The notes beneath the pieces were generated by a model. The model did not search any database, was not told the DNA's origin, and was given only the letters and a program-made list of their open reading frames with translations. Positions 10,720 to 19,218 of a stretch of DNA of 64,000 bases are shown one piece after another. The stretch comes from Achromobacter sp. UMC46. GTDB lineage: Bacteria > Pseudomonadota > Gammaproteobacteria > Burkholderiales > Burkholderiaceae_B. Within the stretch, counting starts at the first letter, position 1; each line of letters opens with the position of its first letter. A program made the translations under genes and the position numbers. The stretch spans positions 1 to 64,000 of the forward strand of contig NZ_LZZS01000014.1 of the NCBI RefSeq assembly GCF_014170335.1, given 5' to 3'.

Positions 10720-11708
10720 CAGTGAGCTCCCCCGGCACGGGTCATGCCCGAACGCAAGCGCGGGTCCACGACGAAATACAGAAGATCGACGATCAGGTTG
10801 ATCACCACGAACACCAGCGCGATCAGGCACAGGTACGCGGCCATGACCGGCACGTCGGCGAATTGGACCGCCTGGATGAACAGCAGGCCCATGCCCGGCC
10901 ACTGGAACACGGTCTCGGTGACGATGGCGAAGGCGATGATGCCGCCCAGCTGCAGGCCGGTGATCGTGATGACCGGCACCATCGTGTTCTTCAGCGCATG
11001 GCCGAAGTGGATGGCGCGGCGCTTCAGGCCACGGGCGCGCGCGAACTTGATGTAGTCCGAACGCAGCACTTCCAGCATTTCCGAGCGCACGAGGCGCAGC
11101 ACCAGCGTCATCTGGAAGAGCGACAAGGTGATGGACGGCAGGATCAGGTGCTTCCAGCCGGTGGCCGTGAAGAGGCCCGACGTCCACCAGCCCACGCTGA
11201 CGGTATCGCCGCGCCCGTAGCTGGGCAGCCAGCCCAACTGCACGGAGAACACCAGGATCAGCAGGATGCCGATCAGGAAGGTGGGCAGCGACACGCCCAG
11301 CAGGGAGCCCGCCAGCAGCATCTGGGACACCAGGCTGTTGCGCTTGAGCGCCGTGTACACGCCCAGCGGCACGCCCACGACCAGCGCCAGCAAGGCCGCC
11401 ACCATGGACAGTTCCAGCGTGGCCGGCAGGCGGGATTTCAGCAAGGTGGAGACCGGTTCGCTCTGCCGCAGGGAGATGCCGAAATTGCCCTGCGCGGCGT
11501 TGACCACGAAATGGCCGAATTGAACGATGGCGGGCTCGTTCAGCCCCAGGCGTTCACGCAGCTCGATGCGTTCGGCATCGGTGGCGTCCTGCCCCAGCAT
11601 GATGGTGACAGGGTCGCCGACGTATTGAAAAAGCACGAAGGCCAGTAGCGCGACGGTGAGCATCACCGCTACGGCCTGCAACAGGCGACGCAGTATGAAA
11701 GCAAACAT
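10719..11708 (-). CDS. Peptide ABC transporter permease, DppB type
   Basis: A 329-residue permease with six predicted membrane segments. It begins MFAFILRRLLQAVAVMLTVALL, the standard DppB/GsiC start, and carries the EAA loop (DYIKFARARGLKRRAIHFGHALKN). The start at 11708 was chosen because 16 upstream in-frame codons encode a Pro/Phe-rich stretch not seen in the family and partly lie in an intergenic hairpin region. Together with DppC it forms the membrane channel. Confidence 0.92.
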   Translation of the reverse strand: MFAFILRRLLQAVAVMLTVALLAFVLFQYVGDPVTIMLGQDATDAERIELRERLGLNEPAIVQFGHFVVNAAQGNFGISLRQSEPVSTLLKSRLPATLELSMVAALLALVVGVPLGVYTALKRNSLVSQMLLAGSLLGVSLPTFLIGILLILVFSVQLGWLPSYGRGDTVSVGWWTSGLFTATGWKHLILPSITLSLFQMTLVLRLVRSEMLEVLRSDYIKFARARGLKRRAIHFGHALKNTMVPVITITGLQLGGIIAFAIVTETVFQWPGMGLLFIQAVQFADVPVMAAYLCLIALVFVVINLIVDLLYFVVDPRLRSGMTRAGGAH

Positions 11709-11731
11709 AGGCGGGAAAAACCAAAAGCAAA

Positions 11732-11761
11732 ACGGCGGGAGCCGGGTAGGCTCCACGCCGT
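11732..11761 (-). other. Intercistronic hairpin between binding protein and permease genes
   Basis: The arms 11732-11743 and 11749-11761 are complementary apart from one bulged base, with a 5-nt loop. On the minus strand the hairpin is followed by TTTTG and further T-rich sequence. It sits directly after the binding-protein gene, where such structures in ABC operons attenuate or stabilise the message so that the binding protein is made in excess. Confidence 0.6.
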
Positions 11762-11775
11762 CTGGTTAGCCGGGA

Positions 11776-13347
11776 TCAGTCAACCTTGACCCAGTCGGCA
11801 ACAAGGCGATTGTCGGCGCGGTGGATGACCGTGACGTTCTTGCGCATCGCCCAGGGGATGACCTGGTCATGCAGCGGGATGTGGCCGAAGTCCTTGGCAT
11901 GCCCTTGCAGCACGGTGATGATGTCGGCGTCGCGCTTGGCCGGATCGGTTTCGGTCTTGATGCGATCGATGATCACGTCAAGTTCCTTGTTGCTGTAGCC
12001 GCCCAGGTTGTACATGCCGTCCGCGCCTTCGCCCTTGGTGCGGATCAGGTTCTGCAAGGAGTACATGGCGTCGAACGTGGGCACGCCCCAGCCGAACAGG
12101 AAGGCGCTGGTGTCGAACGACTGCACCTTCGGGAAGTACGTGGAACGCGGCATGGCGTTCATCGTGGCCTTCACGCCGACCTTGGCCCACATGCCGACCA
12201 CGGCCTGACAGATGGCCTCGTCGTTGATGTAGCGGTTGTTCGGGCAGTCCAGCGTGAAGTTCAAGGTGCCGTCGTAGCCGGCGTCCTTCAGCAGCGCGCG
12301 GGACTTCTCGGGATCGTAGGGCACGCGCTTGTGCACCGATTCCGCCCAGCCGTGCACCTGCGGCGCGATCATCGTGCCGGTCGGCGCGGACAGCCCGCGC
12401 ATCACGGCGCGCTTGATGGCGTCCACGTCGATGGCGCGGTACAGCGCTTCTCGCACGCGGATGTCCTGGAACGGGTTCTTGCCCTTGATGTTCGAGTATT
12501 GGAGTTCCGGACGCTTCTGGTCCAGGCCCAGGTAGATGGTGCGGTATTCGTTGCCTTCCACCACCTTTTGCGACTGGCGCAGGCGCTCCAGATCCTGGGC
12601 GGCCGGGTCCAGCACGAAGTCGATCTCGCCCGACAGCAGCGCGGCAGTGCGGGTGGCGTTCTGCTTGATCGGCGTGAACACCACTTCGGTCACGTTGCCG
12701 ACCTTGCCGGCCTTGTTCCACCAGTCCTTGTTCTCTTCAAAGACCGTACGCACGTCCACTTCGCGCGACTTCAGCTTGTAGGGGCCGGTGCCGTTGGTGT
12801 TGCGCGCGCCGTAGGTCTCTTCTTTGTTGACGTAGTCCTGCGGCTTGGCGATGTTGTTCTTTTCCGACCAGGCCTTGTTCATGATGAACACGTTGGTCAG
12901 CTGGCGCAGCAGCACGGGGTTGGGCGCCGACGTCTCGATCTCGATCGTCAGGTCGTCGACCTTGCGCGCTTCCTTGATGCCCGTGGTGTAGGCCTTGTAG
13001 TTCGACGTGGGCGCCATGGCGCGGTGGATCGAGAAGACCGCATCGTCCGCCGTGAAGGCGGCGCCGTCATGGAACTTCACGCCCGGGCGCAGCTTGAAGC
13101 GGTAGAGGGTGGGCGACAGCTGTTCCCACTCCGTCGCCAGGCGCGGCACCACCTTGAACGTCTTGTCGTAGTCCACCAGCGGTTCGTAGATGTAGCTGTT
13201 GGCGGCGATCGTCATGCCTTCGTTCTGCGAATGCGGATCGAAAGTAAGGATGTCGCCCTGGGCAGCCCAGCGGAAGGACTTGGCCTGCCCGATCGAGGGC
13301 ACAGCCACGGCGGCGGCGATCGCGATAGCAATCAAGGTGCGGCGCAT
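11776..13347 (-). CDS. Peptide ABC transporter periplasmic binding protein (SBP family 5)
   Basis: A 523-residue solute-binding protein of the DppA/OppA family. A signal peptide of about 22 residues (MRRTLIAIAIAAAVAVPSIG, then QA) precedes the mature domain, which shows the family's opening (LTFDPHSQNEG, YEPLVDYDK) and the ligand-domain segment with TLYRFKLRPGVKFHDGAAFTADD. First gene of the five-gene operon binding protein-DppB-DppC-DppD-DppF. Family 5 proteins bind di- and oligopeptides, nickel chelates, glutathione or opines; the actual ligand here is unknown. It lies beside the MarR/auxin-like cluster but on the opposite strand, separated by the marR gene. Confidence 0.92.
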   Translation of the reverse strand: MRRTLIAIAIAAAVAVPSIGQAKSFRWAAQGDILTFDPHSQNEGMTIAANSYIYEPLVDYDKTFKVVPRLATEWEQLSPTLYRFKLRPGVKFHDGAAFTADDAVFSIHRAMAPTSNYKAYTTGIKEARKVDDLTIEIETSAPNPVLLRQLTNVFIMNKAWSEKNNIAKPQDYVNKEETYGARNTNGTGPYKLKSREVDVRTVFEENKDWWNKAGKVGNVTEVVFTPIKQNATRTAALLSGEIDFVLDPAAQDLERLRQSQKVVEGNEYRTIYLGLDQKRPELQYSNIKGKNPFQDIRVREALYRAIDVDAIKRAVMRGLSAPTGTMIAPQVHGWAESVHKRVPYDPEKSRALLKDAGYDGTLNFTLDCPNNRYINDEAICQAVVGMWAKVGVKATMNAMPRSTYFPKVQSFDTSAFLFGWGVPTFDAMYSLQNLIRTKGEGADGMYNLGGYSNKELDVIIDRIKTETDPAKRDADIITVLQGHAKDFGHIPLHDQVIPWAMRKNVTVIHRADNRLVADWVKVD

Positions 13348-13530
13348 AGGGGTTAACTCCTGACATTAGTCTGAATACCGGCGCGAGTGTGCCTACGCGC
13401 CAGACCCCCGTCAATTCAGGGTTTATGCGTACCGGAGACGGTTTTTATAGAGGGGAAGTAATGAGGGACATATATGCTTGTAACAAAATAATTGAAGCGA
13501 ACACTGTTCGAATGCGCGCTTGCAACGGAC

Positions 13531-14037
13531 TTACTCGTCCGCGTCGATCGGCAGTTCAAGTGGCACATGCTCCGTCATCAGCACGCCCAGCATCTCGATC
13601 AGCAGCGCGGCCCGCTCCTCGCCGAAAGGCGCCAGCACCGCTTTCTGGTGCTGCAGCGCCTGTTCGCACAAGGCGGCGATCAGGTGGGTGCCCTTGGTAG
13701 TGATGCAGACACGCGTCTGGCGGCGGTCCGCGCGCACGCCGGTGCGCGCCACCAGCCCTTCGGCCTCCATGCGCTGCACCACCTTGCTCAAGGTGGGCTG
13801 CTTGGTGATAGCCAGAACCGCCAGCGTGCCGATGGTTTCGCCGGGGCTGCCTTCCAGGCTGGCCAGCACCCGCCATTCGGTCACCGACAACCCCGCCGCC
13901 TTCACCTGCAGATGGAATTCGGCCGAAATGCGCTGGCTGGCCTGCGCCAGCAGATAGGCCAGATAGCCATCGACGAAACGCGGCCCCGCCGCGCCCCGAC
14001 CTGTCAGAAGCGTGTCCCGCTGCTTGTCCAACCGCAT
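13531..14037 (-). CDS. MarR-family transcriptional regulator of the adjacent catabolic operon
   Basis: A 168-residue winged-helix regulator. The recognition region is LSVTEWRVLASLEG then TIGTLAVLAITKQPTLSKVVQRMEAEGLV, and the wing carries RADRRQTRV. The ATG at 14037 was chosen because a GGGAGC ribosome-binding site precedes it; the frame is open further upstream but encodes no recognisable domain. It is divergent from the long catabolic operon starting at 14405. MarR proteins usually repress and are released by an aromatic acid ligand; MarR regulators control iad-type auxin loci in related bacteria (from memory), so indole-3-acetate is a good candidate ligand. Confidence 0.88.
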   Translation of the reverse strand: MRLDKQRDTLLTGRGAAGPRFVDGYLAYLLAQASQRISAEFHLQVKAAGLSVTEWRVLASLEGSPGETIGTLAVLAITKQPTLSKVVQRMEAEGLVARTGVRADRRQTRVCITTKGTHLIAALCEQALQHQKAVLAPFGEERAALLIEMLGVLMTEHVPLELPIDADE

Positions 14038-14404
14038 GTTGCTTTGCTCCCACGCACCGAATTCATATTTGGCCGATGGCCCAAAAGCGCATTGCACCAC
14101 GACGGCGCAACCCCGCGCCATGATGGGCCGCAATGCTGTTGCGCAGCACAGGGTATACCCCGAATCGCAACCCGTTTTTGCACCATGACGGCGCTGAAAT
14201 GCCGCCATGGAACTAGAGAACAACCAGTATATACACCCTTGTTTTAGCGTGATATTTTTTGATTTCCATGAAATTTCATCTTTTTTGTTGACAGCTAAAA
14301 CGTTGACTCCTAAAGTATTTTTCAGATGAAAGTTTCGTGACGTGGTGATGCTGCAAAGCAGCAAGGCTTGAGGACCGGCATGCCGGCCCGCACAGGAGTT
14401 CGAG
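14038..14404. promoter_or_regulatory. Divergent regulatory region between marR and the catabolic operon
   Basis: This 367-bp gap is much more AT-rich than its surroundings near 14240-14335. On the plus strand TTGACA (14288-14293) and TAAAGT (14311-14316) are spaced by 17 bp, a good sigma-70 promoter. A perfect 12-bp palindrome (ATGAAATTTCAT, 14268-14279) lies just upstream of the -35 box, and a related imperfect one (ATGAAAGTTTCGT, 14326-14338) lies just downstream of the predicted start point. These two sites are candidate MarR operators. A further inverted repeat (CCATGACGGC ... GCCGCCATGG, 14183-14210) lies on the marR side. No gene is seen. Confidence 0.65.
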
Positions 14405-16636
14405 ATGGCTGAAAGGTCTTTCAAGAAAGAAGTCCAGCAGTTGCGCATCGGCGAAGGCGAAGAGTTTCGCGGCGAGGGCATTCTTGCCGTCACGAAAGGG
14501 CTGCTGCAATCCGGCGTGGGCTATGTGGCGGGCTACCAGGGGTCGCCGATCTCGCACTTGATGGACGTGCTGGCCGACGCCAACGACATCCTGCAGGAAT
14601 TGGGCGTGCACTTCGAGGCCAGCGCCTCGGAAGCCACCGCCGCCGCCACGCTGGCCGCCTCCGTCATGTACCCGATCCGCGGCGCCGTCACCTGGAAATC
14701 CACCGTGGGCACCAACGTCGCCTCCGACGCGCTGGCCAACCTGGCCTCCGGCGGCGTCACGGGCGGCGCGCTGGTCATCGTGGGCGAAGACTACGGCGAA
14801 GGCTCGTCCATCATGCAGGAACGCTCGCACGCGTTCGCCATGAAGTCGCAGATCTGGCTGCTGGACCCGCGCCCCAACCTGGAAAGCATGGTCCGGGCCG
14901 TGGAAGACGGCTTCGAATTGTCGGAAGCCAGCAAGACGCCCGTCATGCTGCAGCTGCGCATCCGCGGCTGCCACGTGCATGGCCGCTTCATCGCCAAGGA
15001 AAACAAGCGGCCCGCCTTCTCGCTGGCCGAAGCGCTGGAAAACCCGGCGCGCGACACCAGCCGCATCGTGCTGCCGCCCGCCTCGTTCCTGCACGAACAG
15101 GAAAAGATCAAAGACCGCTGGCCCGCGGCCATCCGATACATCAAGGAACACAAGCTCAACGAGCACTTCGACGGCGACCAGCAGGACATCGGGCTGATCC
15201 TGCAGGGTGGCCTGTACAACGGCGTCATCCGTTCGCTGCAGCTGCTGGGCCTGGCCGACAACTTCGGCAACAGCCGCATCCCACTGTATGTCATGAACGT
15301 GACCTATCCCGTCATCGAAGACGAGGTCATCGATTTCTGCCGCGACAAGCGCGCCGTGCTGCTGCTGGAAGAAGGCCAGCCCGACTACATCGAACAGAAC
15401 CTGCACGCGGTGCTTCGCAAAGCTGGCGTCGACACCCACCTGTCCGGCAAGGACGTGCTGCCGATGGCCGGGGAATACACCACCCAGGTCATGCGCGACG
15501 GCGTGCGCGAATTCCTGAAGCGCCATCGCCCCGAATCGCTCCAGACGCACCCTGCCGTGGCGGCGGACGCCGAAGCCGGCGCGCGCCAGCTGGAAATCAC
15601 CGAAGTCTCGCGCCCCAAGGCGCCCAAAGCGGCCACGCCCGCCGAACAGCCCATCACTTTCCACAAGCAGGTCGACGGCCTGGCGTCGGTGGTACCGCCG
15701 CGCCCCGCCGGCTTCTGTACGGGCTGTCCGGAACGCCCCATCTTTTCCGCGCTGACGCTGGCGCAGGAAAAGCTCGGCCAGCACCATATCTCCTGTGATA
15801 TCGGCTGCCACCTGTTTTCCATCCTGCCGCCCTTCAACCTGGGCGCCACCACCATGGGCTACGGCCTGGGCGCCTCCAGCGCGGCGGCCTTCAACGTGCC
15901 CGCCGCCAAGCGCCCGATCTCGATCATGGGCGATGGCGGCTTCTGGCATAACGGCTTGTCGTCGGGCATCGGCAACGCGGTGTTCAACAAGTACGACGGC
16001 GTCATCGTCATCGTCGACAACTTCTACGCGTCGGCCACCGGCGGCCAGGACATCCTGTCGTCGCGCGCCGAGAACCCCGACCGTTCCACCAACAATCCCA
16101 TCGACCATGCCGTGCGCGGCGTGGGCGTGAAATGGGTGCGCACGCTGGACCACACGTATGACGTCGCACGCGTGCGCGCCACGATCGAAGAGGCGCTGAC
16201 CACTGACATCAAGGGGCCCAAGGTCATCATCGCGCAGTCCGAATGCATGCTGAACAAGCAGCGCCGCATCAAACCGCTGTTCAACAAGGCGGTCAAGGAA
16301 GGCAAACGCGTCGTGAAGGAACGCTTCGGCGTGGACCCCGACGTGTGCACGGGCGACCACGCCTGCATCCGACTGTCGGGCTGCCCCTCGCTGTCGGTGA
16401 AAGACAGCGGCGACCCCTTGAAGGAAGACCCCGTGGCGCATGTGGAAAGCAGCTGCGTCGGCTGCGGCAATTGCGGCGAAGTCGCCCATGCCGCCGTGCT
16501 GTGCCCGTCTTTCTACCGCGCCGACATCGTGCACAACCCGACGGGTAGCGACCGCTTCCTGGCCCGCATGCGCGGCGCGGTCATCGGTTTCCTGCAACGC
16601 CGCCGCGCGGCGCGCCTGGCCCAATACGCCCTGTAA
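14405..16636 (+). CDS. Indolepyruvate ferredoxin oxidoreductase-type 2-oxoacid oxidoreductase, alpha subunit (TPP and Fe-S)
   Basis: A 743-residue subunit of the thiamine-diphosphate-dependent 2-oxoacid oxidoreductase family (IorA-like), which oxidatively decarboxylates aryl 2-oxo acids. Order of domains: an N-terminal pyrimidine-binding domain (about 20-250, with GYQGSPISHLMD), a TPP-binding domain (about 430-600; GDGGFWHNGLSSGIGN near 509 with the following DN), and a C-terminal Fe-S domain with CTGDHACIRLSGCP near 648 and CVGCGNCGEVAHAAVLCP near 684. The next gene encodes its partner. In this locus I infer that isatinate (2-aminophenylglyoxylate) rather than indolepyruvate is the substrate, giving anthranilate or anthraniloyl-CoA. 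First gene after the marR-controlled promoter. Confidence 0.88.
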   Translation: MAERSFKKEVQQLRIGEGEEFRGEGILAVTKGLLQSGVGYVAGYQGSPISHLMDVLADANDILQELGVHFEASASEATAAATLAASVMYPIRGAVTWKSTVGTNVASDALANLASGGVTGGALVIVGEDYGEGSSIMQERSHAFAMKSQIWLLDPRPNLESMVRAVEDGFELSEASKTPVMLQLRIRGCHVHGRFIAKENKRPAFSLAEALENPARDTSRIVLPPASFLHEQEKIKDRWPAAIRYIKEHKLNEHFDGDQQDIGLILQGGLYNGVIRSLQLLGLADNFGNSRIPLYVMNVTYPVIEDEVIDFCRDKRAVLLLEEGQPDYIEQNLHAVLRKAGVDTHLSGKDVLPMAGEYTTQVMRDGVREFLKRHRPESLQTHPAVAADAEAGARQLEITEVSRPKAPKAATPAEQPITFHKQVDGLASVVPPRPAGFCTGCPERPIFSALTLAQEKLGQHHISCDIGCHLFSILPPFNLGATTMGYGLGASSAAAFNVPAAKRPISIMGDGGFWHNGLSSGIGNAVFNKYDGVIVIVDNFYASATGGQDILSSRAENPDRSTNNPIDHAVRGVGVKWVRTLDHTYDVARVRATIEEALTTDIKGPKVIIAQSECMLNKQRRIKPLFNKAVKEGKRVVKERFGVDPDVCTGDHACIRLSGCPSLSVKDSGDPLKEDPVAHVESSCVGCGNCGEVAHAAVLCPSFYRADIVHNPTGSDRFLARMRGAVIGFLQRRRAARLAQYAL

Positions 16637-16649
16637 GGAAGACAGCTTC

Positions 16650-18194
16650 ATGAACCCGGTGGCACTGCAACAAGGCAACCCGATCAAGATCGCCATCCTG
16701 GCCATGGGCGGCCAGGGCGGCGGCGTTTTGGCCGACTGGATCGTCGACATGGCCGAACACGCCGGCTGGTGGGCGCAAACGACGTCGGTGCCGGGCGTGG
16801 CCCAGCGCACCGGCGCCACGATCTATTACCTGGAACTGCTGCCCGAGGCCGACGTGCAGCGCGCCGGCCGCGCGCCCGCGCTGGCGCTGATGCCCACGCC
16901 GGGCGATGTGGACCTGGTGGTGGCCGCGGAACTCATGGAAGGCGGGCGCGCCATCCAGCGCGGCCTGGTCACGCCGGAACGCACGGTGCTGCTGTCTTCG
17001 TCGCATCGCAGCTACGCCGTCAGCGAAAAGTCCGCCCCGGGCAACGGCATCGCCGATCCCAACAAGGTGCTGGAGGCCGGCCGCGCCGCCGCCAAGCGCT
17101 TCCTGTGCTTCGACCTGCAAGACCTGGCGGACCGCGCCGGCAGCGTCATCAGCGCCAGCCTGTTCGGCGCCGTCGCCGGCAGCGGCGCCCTGCCCTTTTC
17201 GCGCGAAGACTATGAGGCCACCGTGCGCCGCGCCGGCCTGGGCGTGGACGCCAGCCTGCGCGCCTTCGCGCTGGGCTTCGACGCGGCCCGCGACGCGCCC
17301 GCGCAACCCGCCGCCATCGACCTGGCGCGCCCGGTCCCCGACGTGCCCGACCGCGCCGCCAGCCCCAAGGCGCAGGGGCTGCTGGACACCATCAAGCGCG
17401 ACTTCCCCGCCTGTGCGCAGCCGATGCTGACGGCCGGCGTGCGCCGCCAGCTGGAATTCCAGGACGCCGCCTACGCCGCCGACTACCTGCGCCGCATGAA
17501 GGCGCTGCGCGACCTGGACGCCCAATATGGCGGCGACGCCCGGCAGTGGGCGCTGACCTGTGCCGCCGCCCGCTACGTGGCCACGGCCATGGCCTACGAC
17601 GACGTGATCCGCGTGGCCGATCTGAAGACGCGCGGCACGCGTTTCGACCGCGTGCGCCGCGAAGTGGGCGCGCGCCCCGAACAACTGGTCATGACGACCG
17701 ACTACATGCACCCCCGGCTGGAAGAGATCTGCGGCACGCTGCCCACGCGGCTGGGCCGTTGGCTGGAAGGCTCCAGGGCGTTCGGCGGCTTCGTCGAACG
17801 CCGGCTGGGCAAAGGGCGGCTGATGCAAAGCAGCACGTTAAGCGGCTTCCTGATGCTGTATTCACTGGCCGGCATGCGGCGCTTCCGCCGCAGCACCTTG
17901 CGCCATCAGATCGAATCCGCCGGCCTTGAACAATGGCTGGAGCTGGTCGCGCGCCTGACGCCGCAGGACTATGCGCTGGCGGTAGAGACCGTCAACTGCC
18001 GCCGCCTGGTCAAGGGCTATAGCGACACGCACGTGCGCGGCGGCGGCAAGTACCGCCAACTGCTCGCCGCGGCCACGCAACTGGTGGGCCGCCCCGATGC
18101 CGCCGACACCTTGCGCGCGCTGCGCGACACCGCGCTGGCCGACGAGAAGTGCGGCCCCATGGAACGCCAGCTAGCCGAAAAACTGGCCGCCTGA
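16650..18194 (+). CDS. Indolepyruvate oxidoreductase-type beta subunit with C-terminal DUF6537-like extension
   Basis: A 514-residue partner of the preceding subunit. The N-terminal part (about 10-215) is the gamma domain of pyruvate/2-oxoacid:ferredoxin oxidoreductases (ILAMGGQGGGVLADWIVDMAE; VPGVAQRTGATIYYLEL). The C-terminal ~280 residues resemble the DUF6537 region found in long IorB-like proteins, of unknown role. This is more than twice the length of archaeal IorB. The ATG at 16650 follows AAGGAAG and lies 13 bp after the alpha gene; the frame upstream overlaps that gene and is not used. Electrons probably pass to a ferredoxin. Confidence 0.85.
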   Translation: MNPVALQQGNPIKIAILAMGGQGGGVLADWIVDMAEHAGWWAQTTSVPGVAQRTGATIYYLELLPEADVQRAGRAPALALMPTPGDVDLVVAAELMEGGRAIQRGLVTPERTVLLSSSHRSYAVSEKSAPGNGIADPNKVLEAGRAAAKRFLCFDLQDLADRAGSVISASLFGAVAGSGALPFSREDYEATVRRAGLGVDASLRAFALGFDAARDAPAQPAAIDLARPVPDVPDRAASPKAQGLLDTIKRDFPACAQPMLTAGVRRQLEFQDAAYAADYLRRMKALRDLDAQYGGDARQWALTCAAARYVATAMAYDDVIRVADLKTRGTRFDRVRREVGARPEQLVMTTDYMHPRLEEICGTLPTRLGRWLEGSRAFGGFVERRLGKGRLMQSSTLSGFLMLYSLAGMRRFRRSTLRHQIESAGLEQWLELVARLTPQDYALAVETVNCRRLVKGYSDTHVRGGGKYRQLLAAATQLVGRPDAADTLRALRDTALADEKCGPMERQLAEKLAA

Positions 18195-18220
18195 CAAGAA
18201 CACCGAACGAGACAAACGCC

Positions 18221-19198
18221 GTGCAGACACTCAAACTGATCGTCCGGGAAGTCCGGCAAGAGTCGCCGCTGATCCGGTCCTTCCGCCTGGCCCGCGAAGA
18301 CGCCGGCCCGTTGCCCGCCTTCGGGCCCGGCGCGCACCTGAAAGTGACGGTGCCCGGCCTGCGCGACCCGCGCTGCTATTCGCTGGTGCAGCTGGCGCCC
18401 GAGGCCGGGCAGTTCGCCCAGCCCGTGGAGTACCGCTTGGGCGTGCGGCTGGAAGCATCCAGCCAGGGCGGGTCCCGCCACATGCATGCGCTGGCGGAAG
18501 GCGACGTGCTGACCGTCGAAGGCCCGAAGAACGATTTTCCGCTGCATGAATCGCCTGCCGGCGACGACCCCGTGGTGCTGATCGCGGGCGGTATCGGCAT
18601 CACCCCGGTGGCGTCCATGGCCGCGGCGCTGAAAGCCGCCGGCCGCGCCTTCCATCTGCACTACTGCGGCCGCAGCAAGGACCAGTTGGCCTTCCTGCCC
18701 GAACTCGATGCCCTGGCGGGCGGCGACCTGACCGTGCATGCCGACGACGACCCGTCATGCCGCTTGGACCTGCACGCGCTGCTGGCGTCGGCCTCGCCGC
18801 GCCAGCATCTGTACGTCTGTGGGCCCAAGGGCCTGATCGACGCCGTCATCCACGAAGCGCGCGCGCGCCACTGGCCCGACGCCCATATCCATTTCGAACT
18901 GTTCGTCACCGCCGCCCCGCAGGCCGGCGACCAGGCGTTCGACGTCGAACTGCGCCAATCGGGCCGCACGCTGACCATCCCCGCCGACAAGACCATCGTC
19001 GACGTCATGGAGGAAGAAGGCTGCGACCCGATGTACGACTGCAAGCGCGGCGAGTGCGGGGTCTGCCAGGCCACGGTGCTGGAAGGCGAACCCGACCATC
19101 GCGACTATTACCTTTCGGACACGGAAAAGGCCAGCGGCAAGATCATCCAGATCTGCATCTCGCGCGCGAAATCGGCGCGCCTCGTGCTGGACCTTTAA
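18221..19198 (+). CDS. iadC: Ferredoxin-type reductase of a Rieske oxygenase (PDR/VanB class), IadC-like
   Basis: A 325-residue flavin and 2Fe-2S reductase that carries electrons from NAD(P)H to the oxygenase encoded next. Order: flavin-binding barrel (about 1-100; RCYSLVQLAPE), NAD-binding domain (about 105-225; LIAGGIGITPVASMAAAL), and a C-terminal plant-type 2Fe-2S domain with Cys274, Cys279, Cys282 and Cys312, spaced C-x4-C-x2-C-x29-C. This C-terminal placement defines the phthalate dioxygenase reductase class. The start is a GTG at 18221. The symbol follows the naming I recall for the Variovorax iad locus and is tentative. Confidence 0.85.
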   Translation: MQTLKLIVREVRQESPLIRSFRLAREDAGPLPAFGPGAHLKVTVPGLRDPRCYSLVQLAPEAGQFAQPVEYRLGVRLEASSQGGSRHMHALAEGDVLTVEGPKNDFPLHESPAGDDPVVLIAGGIGITPVASMAAALKAAGRAFHLHYCGRSKDQLAFLPELDALAGGDLTVHADDDPSCRLDLHALLASASPRQHLYVCGPKGLIDAVIHEARARHWPDAHIHFELFVTAAPQAGDQAFDVELRQSGRTLTIPADKTIVDVMEEEGCDPMYDCKRGECGVCQATVLEGEPDHRDYYLSDTEKASGKIIQICISRAKSARLVLDL

Positions 19199-19218
19199 GG
19201 CTGGACAAGGAAGCGACC

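Noticed and set aside
13498..13510. Palindrome CGAACACTGTTCG near the end of marR, considered as an operator for the peptide transporter operon
   Set aside because: It lies about 150 bp upstream of the binding-protein start and is a single short site without a linked promoter; it may be chance.
14038..14493. A longer marR product starting up to 150 codons upstream
   Set aside because: The extra part would cover the divergent promoter and has no domain, while a good ribosome-binding site precedes the ATG at 14037.
14276..16819. An 847-residue antisense frame over the 2-oxoacid oxidoreductase gene
   Set aside because: Same effect of codon bias. No ribosome-binding site, no recognisable domain, and it would cross the marR-operon promoter region.
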